Origin: [Phialemoniopsis] sp. UDSM-2020
Taxonomy: Eukaryota; Ascomycota; Sordariomycetes; Thyridiales; Thyridiaceae
Assembly: GCA_018873225.1 (NCBI GenBank)
Contig: JAEILZ010000008.1
Coordinates: 682,001 to 746,000, forward strand
Direction: 5' to 3'
Length of the DNA: 64,000 bases
The translations under genes were made by a program, and so were the position numbers. The notes beneath the pieces are model-generated. The model ran no database searches. It was not told where the DNA came from and saw only the letters and a program-made list of their open reading frames with translations. Each line of letters starts with the position of its first letter. The first letter of the stretch is position 1. Positions 37,485-49,200 of this stretch are shown one piece after another.

Positions 37485-38140
37485 TCAGTTGCACTGCACC
37501 TTCTTTGCCGCCCCAGCAGCATTGCCGGCGTTGGCATTCGCTGCACCCGCGTTACCGCCCGCAGCAGCGGACTGGGTACCGTCTGCGGCCACTGCGGTAA
37601 AGTTGGAGAAGCCGTTCAGGGCCACGATGTCGGCAACGCTCTGGCCAGCGGCGGCGAATGGAGTCAGGAGAGACTGAGCCGAGTTGGCGTTCTCAATATC
37701 CGACCCAGTGACGTCGGGATCGACAAGGGGCACAATGCCCTGGAGCTCAGGGGTTGCGGGAAGAGTCGCGTCGGCACAGATGTTGGGGATGGCGACGGCG
37801 AAGGGGTTGAAGTTCTGCTCTGCGGCGACTAGGCCGGCAGCGGCAGCAATGACAGCAGCGTCGTTGCCCAGAGTGGCGACAATCTGGTCAGCAAGCTCGA
37901 GCTGTGTATGTCCGTTAGCTGTGACGTCTGCAAGTCTCGGGACAGCGAGCAAGCACATACCTTGGCGCAGGGGTTGGCAGCCGCGAGGAGAACGCCGGGG
38001 ACCTGACCAGACAGAGTGCCAGCATCGCCGGGGTTTCCAAAGTCAGTCAAGGCCTGGACGGCGGCGACGGGGAGTTGCTCTTGGCCGAAGCGGGCCTCGG
38101 CAAGCGCCACAAGGACAGCGAGGAAAAGTGTCTTGGACAT
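37485..38140 (-). CDS. Small secreted Ala/Asn-rich protein, hypothetical
   Basis: A 198-residue protein from two exons (38140-37961 and 37901-37485) separated by a 59-bp GTATGT...ACACAG intron between codons. The start M-S-K-T-L-F-L-A-V-L-V-A-L-A-E-A gives a clean signal peptide with likely cleavage around residue 16. The mature part holds L-A-A-A-N-P-C-A-K, A-I-P-N-I-C-A-D-A-T-L-P and N-A-N-S-A-Q-S-L-L-T-P-F-A. It ends in a low-complexity Ala/Gly/Asn tail (residues about 165-190) and a final V-Q-C-N. Only three cysteines are seen, so it is not a typical cysteine-rich effector. I believe similar secreted proteins occur in Hypocreales, but I know no function. A TATA box lies 198 bp upstream. 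The gene is convergent with the lectin, with about 350 bp between stop codons. Confidence 0.8.
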
Positions 38141-38337
38141 GTTGGATGGTTTTACTTCTTTCCTTGGTACGAGGAAAAGAGCAGAATATAGGGTAATAGT
38201 AAGCCGGACCAGCGGTATGATATCAACCTCCAAAAAAAACGAGTGACGTGAAAATATAAAAGCAGTGATCGACGAACGGGCGAAGGTGGAGAATGCGAGC
38301 AACGGATGTGCAGTCGAGGTGGATCGCTACGAGAGAA

Positions 38338-38343
38338 TATATA
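38338..38343 (-). promoter_or_regulatory. TATA box of the small secreted protein gene
   Basis: TATATA read on the minus strand, 198 bp before the ATG at 38140. Confidence 0.4.
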
Positions 38344-39761
38344 GTCGGCAAGACAGTCAAGATCACAATGCCATGCTATCGTAGGATAGCCCGGACGAGG
38401 AACGAGTGCTCCTAAGCGACCTCGACTTGTCGGCGACGATCACACAGGCCAAAGATTGTGTAGGATCAAAAGGCAACCCCTGCCCCTTTCTTGGCAGGGC
38501 TTGAACACTATTTAGGAACACAAGGAGTGCATGCGGCGCCATGGCATTGACCTTTCGTCATTGAGTCCTGACGTATGAAGGAGGTGCAACAGAGAGGTTG
38601 AGAAATGTGAGACGGGAGATAGTGTTATGCATCGGGCGCAAGGCATGTGAACGACGAGCTGTGATGCATCACGGTCTGATTGAAGGATGGCCTTTCCAGC
38701 GTTGCCAAGAAAGAGACACGGTAACGAGAGTGACCTGGCAAGAGGAACGCCACATGGCTGGACCAATGCCAAAGGCGATTGCGATGGTTAAAGTCCTATC
38801 CTTAGCATGCGCTGCTTAAGCAAGCCAGCCACCATCATGTATTGTGCAGCACAGTCAAAATACAACGCCCGAAGAAGACGTCAAGTCATGGACGAATTGG
38901 AGGTTGTTAAGATAAAGAACCGGTTGAGTTCGTCTGATCTGCACGGCCAGGCGCAATTACCAAACACACACGAAACACGAGCCGACCAAAGACGGGCACC
39001 ACGGCACCCAGCCATTCCGGCGCACGGCCGGCTGGAACACTAGATTATCCGGACTCTCGCACGTGAATAAGGCGAAGTGAAGGGAGCGGAAGAACATTGG
39101 AAGGATGAACCGAACGAGGCCCCCCTTTCGACAGATATTGTCTAATCCGTTCGATGCATTGCGAGGCATTTGATCTTAGACCACCCCAGACCGGGGTAAG
39201 TGTACGGAAGCAAGCTCCTCGGCAAAACCCCATGCCGGAGCGAATTACCCAACCGTACAGCTCCAACGAAGGAGGTGCCGACCCAGAGAGTCGGAGCAGA
39301 CGGGCATGGTCAGCGTGGTAGCCTGCCCCTCGGGGCGTCCCGGAGATCCGACTAACCAGATACGGCTTCGGACCCTGCCACGACGGAACGGCCGGGATGC
39401 GGAGGCGGCGGGGTCGGCGGTCCCGCCCTCCACCGAAACCTCACGATCACGAATGGTCACTGCTGGCTGGAGAAATGAACCCCGGTTAGAGTACCCATCG
39501 TCTTCCTCCGTCACCGGGGGACGATGGTGGAGCGGCAGCCTTGACCTGTCTCCACCATGGCGCGTGGCAGTGACCTCAGCTCAGACGATGGTTTCTGTGT
39601 CTATACGGCTCGGTGGCTCCATCTATTACGCATGTCCCGCGTGACCGGGCACTGGTTCTCCGCATCTACCTGGGGCCGAGAGAGAATCGTGGGGAATCGG
39701 TGGCCGAAATGTGGGGGAGCTGGCCGAGGTCCCATGAGTGAAGCACAAACTATTGTAGAAG
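38344..39761. other. Divergent intergenic region without a recognised gene
   Basis: About 1.4 kb between the divergent secreted-protein gene (minus) and the BNR-protein gene (plus). Several frames of 70-120 codons exist, but they overlap on both strands, are Arg/Ser/Pro-rich and show no domain. This is probably promoter DNA for both genes. Confidence 0.5.
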
Positions 39762-39767
39762 TATATA
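39762..39767 (+). promoter_or_regulatory. TATA box of the BNR-protein gene
   Basis: TATATA, 127 bp before the ATG at 39889, with a pyrimidine-rich leader in between. Confidence 0.45.
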
Positions 39768-39888
39768 GAGCCAGCCCATCGCAACACTGCCTCAAAAGAC
39801 ACAATCGACTTCGCAGTACCTACCGGCTCTGTAGCATCTTCATCCATACCCCCCCCTCCAAGGTCTCTCTCTTACTTTGCTTCCAAAG

Positions 39889-41202
39889 ATGCGGCGCGCA
39901 GCTGTTACGTGCCTGGGCCTAGGCTCCGTTGCTCTGGCGGCCATCTCTCCGAGCGCCCTGACCACCATCTCGTCGGCCGTCGACTCGAGCAGTGCGGCGG
40001 CCTGGTGGGATCCGCTCGACGAGTTTGGAGGCTACGACTGGCTGGCCTACCTCCGGAACCCGCCCAGCGGGTCGACGGCCCAGAACAACGTCATGGTGGT
40101 CCGCCGCGACGTGTCCAACGGGGCCATCAGCCGGGACTGCGTCAAGACCAGCGGCGGTGACTGCGCCGTGTTCGACGACGACGCGGGCCACAACGCGCCC
40201 AGCGTGGCTGTGGACGGCGACGGCTACGTCCACGTGTTTACGAGCATGCACAACGAGCACTGGAAGTACTTCCGCTCGTCGGACCCCCAGAGCAGCTCGA
40301 CGATCGTGGACCGCAGCTCGGAGATGCCCGACCAGACGGTCAACGTCACCTACCCGGTGGTCAAGCGCGACGCGCAGGGCGACCTGTGGCTCATTGTGCG
40401 CGGGTGGGCGGCGGGTGACACCGTGGCCAAGGGCGGGTACTTTTACAAGTACACGACGGCGTCCAAGAAGTGGGCTCGGGTCAGCCTCTTTGCCTACAAC
40501 AAGGGCTACTCGGTGTACCCGGACGACATCCAGTTCTCGTCCGACGGCGACGTCCACCTACAGTGGGAGTGGAGCAAGTACCCGGCGTCCGGCGTGCGGC
40601 ACGAGGGGAGCTACGTGCGCTACAGCCCGTCGACTGGCAAGTACCGGGCCGCCTCGGGCCAGGAGGTGTCGCTGCCGCTGACGCAAGCGACGGCCGACAT
40701 CGTCTTCCAGCCCCTGACCAGCGGAGAGTCGTACGCGAAGGACATCGGCGCGTCGCCGGCGCCGGCACTGCAGAGCGCCAAGATGGCACTGTACGAGCAC
40801 CCGACGGGCAGCGTGCACATCCAGATGGCCTACCGGTTCCAGGCGGTGACGGACGGGCCGTGGCAGGTGCGCAGGGCTCGGGCCGACTTTGGATCGGCCA
40901 GCCCGTGGACGCGCGAGATTGTCTACTCGGCCTTGGACACGAGCGCGGGGCTGGGGATCACGCACGACGACACGACGGTGCGCATCTACTACTGCCGGAC
41001 GGGCGACAGCGCGTACGTGCTGGAGCGCAAGGACGGGGCGGACTGGACCAACACGGCCCTGGCCCCCGTGGCCGGCAAGAAGGTGCAGCGTCTACAGGCC
41101 ATCATGAGAAAGGACGGCACGGACGTGCTGTATCTGGGGGCGCCCAAGAACATTGACGCCAATACGGGCAGCCTTTACTATCTCACGGTGGGAGGACGTT
41201 GA
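39889..41202 (+). CDS. Secreted BNR-repeat (beta-propeller) protein, possible polysaccharide lyase
   Basis: A single-exon gene for 437 residues. The ATG at 39889 (M-R-R-A-A-V-T-C-L-G-L-G-S-V-A-L-A-A) gives a signal peptide, so the product is probably extracellular. The body repeats the BNR/Asp-box style of a six- or seven-bladed propeller: D-D-D-A-G-H-N-A-P-S-V-A-V-D-G-D-G-Y-V-H early on, P-D-D-I-Q-F-S-S-D-G-D-V-H-L-Q-W-E-W midway and G-L-G-I-T-H-D-D-T-T-V-R-I-Y-Y late. This fits the BNR_4 family, which includes fungal L-rhamnose-glucuronate lyases (PL42, FoRham1-like) and relatives of ulvan lyases. Enzyme activity is inference; I cannot place catalytic residues. Codon use is strongly GC-ended, which creates long false frames on the opposite strand. 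Length is normal and the gene is intact. Confidence 0.75.
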   Translation: MRRAAVTCLGLGSVALAAISPSALTTISSAVDSSSAAAWWDPLDEFGGYDWLAYLRNPPSGSTAQNNVMVVRRDVSNGAISRDCVKTSGGDCAVFDDDAGHNAPSVAVDGDGYVHVFTSMHNEHWKYFRSSDPQSSSTIVDRSSEMPDQTVNVTYPVVKRDAQGDLWLIVRGWAAGDTVAKGGYFYKYTTASKKWARVSLFAYNKGYSVYPDDIQFSSDGDVHLQWEWSKYPASGVRHEGSYVRYSPSTGKYRAASGQEVSLPLTQATADIVFQPLTSGESYAKDIGASPAPALQSAKMALYEHPTGSVHIQMAYRFQAVTDGPWQVRRARADFGSASPWTREIVYSALDTSAGLGITHDDTTVRIYYCRTGDSAYVLERKDGADWTNTALAPVAGKKVQRLQAIMRKDGTDVLYLGAPKNIDANTGSLYYLTVGGR

Positions 41203-42394
41203 TTTCTATTCTATTCCAGATCCGTGGATATCCATCAAAATGTCTCACTCATCCCATCCTCGTGGGCGTTAGTGGTGGGTTGGGTGTGTTTCTGGACGCG
41301 GGCCGGCCCAGCCACTGGAATTTTGGGGGGTGGGGCGGGTCAGGGATCCATAGAAGAATGACACAACAGTGCGCTCCTCCTTTCAGCTCTGCTCTCTCGC
41401 CGTGACTAGGCTTGATTTGATCATTCATCTAATCTTTTGGCTATGCTCCCGACATGGAAATGTCAACACTTTTTGGTCTTCTTGTACGAGTAGTCTGGAT
41501 GTACGCTGGACAGGAGCAAGTGACTCGACCATCCTATCACTGACAGGCTGACGTCAGGGCGTCTTGTTAGTGGTTGCAGCCCCCGTAATTATCCATCCCA
41601 TGGGTGAATTCCAGGGTTCAGTCAGCCCGGACCACACCAGCCGACTAGACCACTTCAGGCAGCTTGGGTCTTTTGGCTTTTTGTTGTCGCGCGACGACAA
41701 ATGACCAAACACCAATTGATCGCGAAGGAGACATAGAAGGAAAAAGAGGTATGCATGCTACCCGAGTGTTCCGACAGGTAGTCTAGTACTCGTTGTAACA
41801 AAAAAGCTGTTGGAGGAGGGTTTCGTTGTTTGCTTCTGTTCCCTCCCAGCCGCCTGGATTTTTTTCCTTGGTTTCCTAGGCGAACTGTGACCGGGGTGTC
41901 CCCTGCAATCAAGATCTTAGCCAACCTTTCCAAGATCAAACCTGTCGCCGGGCCAGCAATCAGTCACCTTTTTTACCTTACCCGGTTTTGCCATGTGTGG
42001 TCAGCAAGATAGCGAATAAGGTCGCATCGGCCCTCATCGTGTGTTCGTGTGTGTGTTGCGTGTGCCTACTTCTTCCCAGCCACTGATTTGGCATTTCCAA
42101 GACTGCTACGGGTGCTGCATGCAGGTCATTCTCTTCTAAAGCAAACCCCCCCCCAATTGCGTCAGCCTGCTTCCTGAAGATCTTCCTCTCTCTCCCACCT
42201 CCTTCGCTCCAGTCTCCTCCAACTCCAATCCCACGACCAGCCAAAGCGAACATCTTTTGCGCCGACTAGTTACCTCTCTGCAACGCGATCTCGAGTCTGA
42301 CCACGACGACTTCAATTCGCGACTGCGTCCGAAGAACAACAGACCCGCCGCCGCCGCCGAGGCCGAGGCCGACAGACAGACATAAACCGCCATC
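41203..42394. other. Intergenic region and pyrimidine-rich 5' leader
   Basis: About 1.2 kb. No protein-coding signal is seen in the first 900 bp. From about 42140 to 42390 the plus strand is very C/T-rich, with a C9 run near 42147, typical of a long fungal 5' leader and core promoter for the MARVEL-protein gene. Confidence 0.45.
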
Positions 42395-43015
42395 ATGCTC
42401 TTCGCCATCTTCTTCGCCTTTTGGCGATTCATGCAGATCGTCACCCTGATACCGACCATGGGCATGCTGGCCTGGTTCGTCCACAATTTCGTCTCGCTCA
42501 ACCAGCTGACCCCGGACTACATCCTGATCCTCTTCATCGTCTCGGTCCTCGCCCTCGCCTGGGCCCTCTTCACCATCTTCAGCTACCACCGCAGCAGCAC
42601 AAACGCCCACTTTGTCGCCCTCGTCGACATGGGCTTCGTCGGCGCCTTCATCGCCAGCGCCTACTACCTGCGCTTCATGGCCTCGGCCGACTGCACCCAC
42701 GTCTCCACGACTGACCGCTGGGTCATCAGCGCCGGCGACTACGTCAGCCTCTCGGGCATGGGCATCGACATCACCACCGACAAGCCCTGCGCCATGCTCA
42801 AGGCCAGCTTCGCCTTTGCCATCATGAACTGCATCTTCTTCTTCTTCACCGCCGTCCTCGCCTTTATGCACGGCGGCCGCATGAGCAGCGCCGATCGCGA
42901 AAAGCGTGTCGTCCGCGAGACCCACTACCGCCGCCACGGCCATCGCCATCACAGCCGCAGCCCGGGCCACCACAGCCGGAGGAGCTCCCACTCGCACCAC
43001 CGCGTCTACGTCTGA
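42395..43015 (+). CDS. MARVEL-domain integral membrane protein
   Basis: A single-exon gene for 206 residues. Four hydrophobic spans are visible: about 5-30, 42-63, 73-95 and 133-157. They are joined by short loops, with Cys at about 99 and 134 in or near the extracellular loop. This is the layout of MARVEL-type proteins that organise plasma-membrane or vesicle microdomains. The C-terminus (about 165-206) is a basic, His/Arg/Ser-rich tail (H-R-H-H-S-R-S-P-G-H-H-S-R-R) likely facing the cytosol. The ATG follows a long pyrimidine-rich leader and has C at -3 (GCCATCATG). The cellular partner is unknown; it could also be a general fungal four-pass protein of unassigned family. Confidence 0.75.
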   Translation: MLFAIFFAFWRFMQIVTLIPTMGMLAWFVHNFVSLNQLTPDYILILFIVSVLALAWALFTIFSYHRSSTNAHFVALVDMGFVGAFIASAYYLRFMASADCTHVSTTDRWVISAGDYVSLSGMGIDITTDKPCAMLKASFAFAIMNCIFFFFTAVLAFMHGGRMSSADREKRVVRETHYRRHGHRHHSRSPGHHSRRSSHSHHRVYV

Positions 43016-43941
43016 TCTGTCCGATCTGAAGGGGCCTGCCCGCCAGAGAGAGTGACTGTATTTTGGGATCGGGGCTGAGTCAGTGTTGGGATTATACGGT
43101 TCATGTTTTCATGTTTTGGGAATTGGCAAGCGATGATATACCGGGTATTACAATGGATGGAGGGCTTTTCTAAACTGGATGAGCACTAGGATATAAGGGC
43201 ATAGCGAGCCTGCCGGGCACGGCCATGACGAAATGATCTGGATGCGTTTTCGTGTCCCCGGAGATGTGTGTATGCACGCATGTATGTATGGTAGAAACAA
43301 ATGATGACACGGATTTTGAGTCCAAACGACTGCTTATCCTCAGACACGCCTGTGATAAACACCACTTCTCGTGCCCATGCATGTGTTGAAGATCAGGAAA
43401 AGATTCTCCTCCCGTGGGATCGACAGGTACTGGGATCTGCATTCTCCATACAAGGCGATCATACAGGGTACAATAACCACTTGCCAGTACGACGCAGGGC
43501 TGTAAAGAATACCATGCTCCCATTGGCACACGGCAAGTAAGTGCCCAACCGGGCAAGGCTTGACCGTTACACGAGCGATAGCGTTTGACACTGGCCGGGC
43601 TCGGATCCACCCGAGAGACGGAGCGGCCTGATTCGGGCTCTGACAAGCGCCGACTCGACTAGTGCTCAACGGCGCGAATATACACGACGTCATGGAATGG
43701 CGCGACACGGGGAACTAGGGTTAGTATCAGTATCAGATCCATCCGACTTGCTAATATGATTCATCACTGTTGCTCCCGTCTTCGCCCTTCGGACTTTATC
43801 CATGTGCCGGTCGCCTCACTACCTCTCTCAAGTCTGGACAAGTAACGTCGGCCTCGGCCGTGTCTCAATGACCAGCCTTGTCCGTGGATCCCGAGTCACA
43901 GCTGTCTTGAAATCCATGACGCACAAGAGCCGGGTCGCCAT
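43016..43941. other. Intergenic region without a recognised gene
   Basis: About 0.9 kb. The overlapping minus-strand frames here have no recognisable domain. It holds the MARVEL gene 3' end and the DHA1 transporter promoter. Confidence 0.5.
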
Positions 43942-43952
43942 TTATATATATA
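43942..43952 (+). promoter_or_regulatory. TATA box of the DHA1-type transporter gene
   Basis: TTATATATATA, about 120 bp before the ATG at 44068. The ATG at 43987 is so close to the expected start of transcription that it is unlikely to be used. Confidence 0.45.
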
Positions 43953-44067
43953 GATAGCATACAGATGGATCTTGACAGATATAGAAATGTGTGTGCAATA
44001 TCCTACTTCATATAGTGATAGTCCCTCCGTTCACTCTCTCGTGCTTCATCATCCCCTTGCTGCAACA

Positions 44068-45911
44068 ATGGAGGAGCTTATTCGCGATACGATATTCGGC
44101 CACTTTCTTCGCATCGTCACCAGAGGAAAACTGCTCCAGTACCCCGAGGAAAAGGACCCTTCGCTATGGAAAAAGTATATCGATGTGACCAAGTCCACCC
44201 ATATGGCCAACCACGGCCAGATACATCCTCCCGATACAGCCTCGACGCGTCTGAATTCGAGCAGTGATGAGGTTGGCGACCTCCCTGATCCTTCTCAACG
44301 CGGCAGGAGTGAGACGTACGCAGCAGTACACGAGGGTCACAGCCGGCGAAGAGTCGACCCGGAAAAGGGCAAAGACCTGTTCATCGTGGACTGGTGGGGT
44401 GTAGACGATCCCGAGGTCAGTCTGCAAACCACACCCAACCCTCCTGCGGAATACTGACATTAGAGACACGCTGTACCAGAATCCGACTCACTGGCCCCGA
44501 TGGAAGAAGCTCCTCGTCACCTTTGAGATCTGCCTCTTGACCTTTTCCGTCTACATCGGCTCCGCCATCTACTCGGCCGGCATACTCGACGTCACCATGC
44601 AGTTTGGCGTCTCCCAGGTCGCCGCCACGCTCGGCCTCACGCTCTTCGTCCTCGGCTACGCCCTCGGCCCCATGGTCTGGGCGCCAATGTCCGAGGTGCC
44701 CCAGGTCGGCCGCAACCCCGTCTACATCCTCACGCTGGCCGCCTTTGTCGCCCTGCAGGTCCCCGTCGCCCTCGCCAGCAACTTTGGCATGCTGCTCGCC
44801 TTCCGCTTCATCACCGGCTTCGTCGGCTCGCCGTCCCTAGCCACGGGCGGCGCCTCCATCAGCGACATGTACAGCCCATCTAAGCGGACGTACGGGCTCG
44901 CGATCTGGGGCGTGGGCGCGGTGCTGGGGCCGACCCTCGGACCGCTCGTCGGAGGGTTTGCTGCCGAGGTCAAAGGATGGACGTGGACAATCTGGGAGCT
45001 CACTTGGCTGTCGGGGTTCACACTGGTGTTGCTCACGCTGTTCCTCCCCGAGACTTCCCCGTCCAACATCCTGTACCGACGATCGCGCCGCCTGCGAAAG
45101 CTGACGGGCAACGACAAGCTCGTCTGTGAGCCCGAGTTGATCGGGAGAGACATGTCTGGCAAGGACATCGCCACCATGGTCCTCGTCCGGCCCTTTACCT
45201 TGCTATTTACGGAACCCATCGTCTTCGCCCTCGACCTGTACATCGCCCTGATCTACGGGCTGCTGTACATCTGGTTCGAGTCCTTCCCCATAGTGTTCGT
45301 CGAGATCTACGGGTTCTCGCTGGGCAAGGAGGGCCTCGCATTCCTGGGGATCCTGATTGGTGTGATCGTTGTCCTGCCGCCCTTTGTTTGGTACCATCAC
45401 AGATACATTGAACCCAAGTTCAACGAAAACGGCGAGCTCCAGCCGGAATGGAGGCTCCCGCCGTCCTTTGTCGGAGCCTTTGCCATCCCGATCTGTCTCT
45501 TCTGGTTCGGGTGGTCGTCCCAACCAGACATCCACTGGATCATGCCCATGATTGGAACTGCGTTCTTTTCCATCGGCGCTTTCCTTCTCTTCAACTCGGT
45601 CATGAACTACCTCTCTGATGCGTATCCGGAGTATGTGGCCAGCGTCCTGGCAGGCAATGACTTTTTCAGGTCCTCTTTTGGGGCGGGCTTTGTAAGTCTC
45701 CCTTTCTACTGCATCACAAAACGTTGCTTTTTGCTGACGGGTCACACCTCAGCCTCTATTCGCGGGTGCCATGTACCATAACCTGGGCGTTCAATGGGCG
45801 AGTTCGACTCTGGGCTTCATCTCCATTGCATTCATACCGATACCCTTCATCCTGTTTCGCTACGGGGGCTGGCTACGCAAGAAGAGTAGACGAGCGAGGC
45901 AGGATTTGTAA
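44068..45911 (+). CDS. MFS drug/polyamine transporter (DHA1 family)
   Basis: A plasma-membrane exporter or antiporter, 572 residues from three exons: 44068-44415, 44480-45691 and 45753-45911. The introns are 64 and 61 bp with clean GT...AG ends and an unbroken frame. A hydrophilic N-terminus of about 120 residues ends in the family-typical D-D-P-E-N-P-T-H-W-P-R-W-K-K just before helix 1. In the helices the hallmark G-Y-A-L-G-P-M-V-W-A-P-M-S-E (helix 2 and following loop) and an L-P-E-T run (end of the first bundle) are visible. The last exon supplies the final helix and a basic K-K-S-R-R-A-R tail. I chose the ATG at 44068 (C-A-A-C-A before it). Relatives include polyamine (Tpo-type), Flu1-type and fungicide exporters. 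The substrate is unknown, and no biosynthetic cluster beside it suggests one. Confidence 0.88.
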
Positions 45912-46275
45912 GCAATATTCTCGGAATTCAAGATCAGTCACCGAGGGGGCTATATAATTATGTATATAGCTTGTTCGATGCGGATCAGGGATCTACGACA
46001 TGGTCGGGACGGGGTTTATTTCGAGGCAATACCTTGCTTGAAATGAGATAGATCATGTTCGTGATGATGATTAGAAACAGCTGTTAGATGCAATTACAGC
46101 ACCATAATCTTTCAACCGTATTGTAAAATAAGCTTGTTAGGCTTGACGTGGAAAAAGGACACCCCTTTACGCCCATACCCTTATAACCGAAACCGTAATA
46201 AACCGCAACCGTACTGTCCAGCGATAGATAGTAGACAGCATCTCTTTTTATGAAGCACACCTGGTATAACAACAT

Positions 46276-49200
46276 TTATAGCGCTGCAATCGCTTCGAGC
46301 AAAACGTCGAGGCCCCGCCCGCTGACCTCGTCTGCCTCCTCTTCCTTCTTGTCCCCCAGCAGGCTCGCGATATCGCTCAGCATGCCCAGCGGGATGTAGC
46401 ACCCGGTCTTGGCCTGGTCCAGGCTGTCCTTGAGACGGCTCGTGTGCTCCCACTCCTTGGCAGCCACCTCTGCCCTCTCGATGACCCGGTTGGGGATGCC
46501 GCACATGGCGGCGCAGTGCATGCCAAATGAGCCCTCGGCCACACCGTCCTCGAGCTTGTACAGAAACGTCACGCGGCGGTTCTCGTCGTCGACGTGGATC
46601 TGCATGCGGCGGGCCCTGATCTCCGGGTGGTTCTCGAATTCCGTGGCCAGCGAGTGGTAGTGCGTGGCAAAGTAGCCGACACAACCGATGTGCGTCGCCA
46701 CGTGGTGAAGGACGGCTTGGGCCACGGCGACACCATCGTAGGACGACGTGCCACGGCCAAGCTCGTCGAGGATCACCAGGGACCGCGGTGTTGCCTCCGA
46801 CAGGATCTTCTTGGTCTCGGAGAGCTCGACAAAGAATGTCGACTGGGCGGCAAAGATGTTGTCGTTGGCACCCAGGCGAGACATGATCCGGTCGATGGGC
46901 GTCAAACGGGCAGAGGTGGCCGGAACGTAACAGCCGATCTGCGCCATGATGACGGCGATGCACGACTGAGATGCTGATTAGCCATGACCGTTGGCAATTT
47001 ATCAAGGGGAATGAATGTACTTACCATTCGCAGGATGGTCGACTTGCCAGCGGCGTTGGCACCCGTCAGAAGATTGACCTTGGCCTCGTCGCCGCCGAGC
47101 CTGATGTCGTTGGGAATAAAGTCGTCGACGGTGTTGAGCATGCACGGGTGGCGCAGCTCTGCAAAGTCGACGACGCTCCTTTCCGCGTCGACAAACTGGG
47201 GACGGCAGCTGGGCTCGCCGAGGCTCGACGACGCCTTGGCCAGGCTGATCAGGCAGTCGAGGTGGGCCATGATGCGGATCGCCTGCAGCCACGTCTCGTA
47301 GTCGCCGTCGAAGCGCTTGAAGAAGCGAGACGCCACGTCCCGGACGACCTGGGAGTGCGTCTCTTCCGCCTCCTGCAGCTCCCGGACGAGCTCGTCCAGC
47401 TCCCGGAAGTAGTACCGCTTGACGCTGGCCGTGGCAGACATCTGCCGCCAGTCCTTGGGCACCTTGACGGCCTTGGGGACCTCGACCTGGTAGATCTCCT
47501 TGCCGATGTCGGTAAACTTGATCGTCCTCGACTTGAGGACGAGCTTTTGCTTGTCGAGGAGCGAGTGCAGGGCCTTCTTGATGCGCCTGATGTTGTCGTC
47601 GCTCTCGTCAAAGTCCTCCTCGATGCCCCTCTCCGGGATCAGCAGCTTCTCGTCGCGAGCCCTCTGCCTGTCAAACGCGCTCTTCCAGTAGTCTAGGGGC
47701 TGGTTGAGGTCGGGCATCGACGCCAGCAGACGGTCCACGAGGCCGTTGCCGCCTCCGAAGGCGCCCAAGAGGCCGACGGTGTACTCGATCTGCTCAAAGC
47801 CCTCGAGCACCCTGACAAAGTCCTCTGGCTTGCAGGCGCCGGCGTGGACGCGCGAGATCAGTCTCTCCAGGTCAGGCATCTTGGTCATCTGGGAGGAGAA
47901 CTGGTCGCGGATGCTGCGGTCCGCGTTGAGCATGTCGACGGCGTCGAGCCGCTCGTTGATCTTGACCGTGTTGCAGAGCGGGTGGCAGACCCACTGGCGG
48001 AAGAGGCGCTTGCCAAAGGGCGTCACGCAGCGGTTGAGCAGGCTGAACAGGGTGCCGTCCGAGCCGCCGTTGACAGAGTTGGCAAAGATCTCGAGGTTGA
48101 TCAGGCTCTGGCCGTCGAGGATCAGCGTGCCGTCGCGGTGGATCGGGTTGTACCACTCAAAGTTGCCCTGCGAGAGGAGGTTCTGCTCAATCTTCAAGAC
48201 GCGAAGATAATGCACCAGAGCGCCCATGGCCGACATGAGGAGGTCCTTGTCGCGGGCCTCGCCCAGCTTCTCGGGCCACTGCTCGGCGTCTCGCTGTTCA
48301 GAGGCAAAGTACCCGCCGCAGTCGAGCTCGCGCCGGGTCAGCTCCGCGTCCCAAAACTCGACGCCCGACTTGAGGTGGTTCCAGATGGTCGTGGGACCGG
48401 TGTTGTTCTTGAGGATGCGCAGTGCCTTGGTCGAGAGCCGCGACTTCTCCAGGAGCAGCTCCCGCGGCGACGTCTGGGCGACAAACGTCTCAAACTTGGT
48501 CAGGTCCACGTCGTCGACAAACTCGGAGATGAAGAATTGACCAGTGGCGGCGTCGACAAACGCGATGCCAAACGCGGGGTTGCCATCGACGACGGACTCC
48601 TTGATGGCGGCACAGTAGGTGGCCATGTCGTCCTGGAGCATGCTGCCGTCGACAAGGGTGCCGCCCGTCAGGATGCAGGCCAGCTCCCGGCGGATGATCT
48701 TGTCCGCCTTCTTGGCCCCGGTGTCACCGCGCTCGCGCATCTCCTTGCCCAGAGCCGACTCCATCTGGTCCACCCTGGCTACCTTGTAGCCCTTGGCGAC
48801 AAACTGGTTCACCCACATGTCCAAGGAGCTCTCGGGGACGCCGACCATGCGCATGTTGACGCGGTCCGTCAGCTTGAGATCGAAGAGCTGGTGGCCGATC
48901 GTCGCGTCGTTCTCGTACAGCTCGTAGAACTTGCCCTTCTTGAAGAACACGACCGTGTCCCAGAGTTTCTGCTTGATGGCCCAGTACTGCTTCTCAAAGG
49001 GAGAGAACCTGTGAAAGGCGTTGGGGGGGATGTAGATGGAGGACTTGTCATAATCCGGGTGGCCGACGGGGTTGCGGTTGATGTCGGCAATCTTGGCCAG
49101 CCACGGATACCTGTCCTCGGGCTCCTTGGTGTGAGCCTTCTCCTTTGTCTTGCCCTGTTTGCCCTTGTCTGACGACCGTGCAGCGGGGGCGCGGACCTGG

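Noticed and set aside
39919..41156. Several long frames (102-229 codons) in other frames of the BNR-protein gene.
   Set aside because: They are Arg/Ala/Gly/Pro-rich by-products of GC-ended codons in the real gene and show no domain or signal peptide.
47844..49172. A 442-codon open frame on the plus strand.
   Set aside because: It lies entirely antisense to the well-supported MSH6 exon and has the Val/Leu/Ala/Asp-rich makeup of a GC-rich shadow frame.
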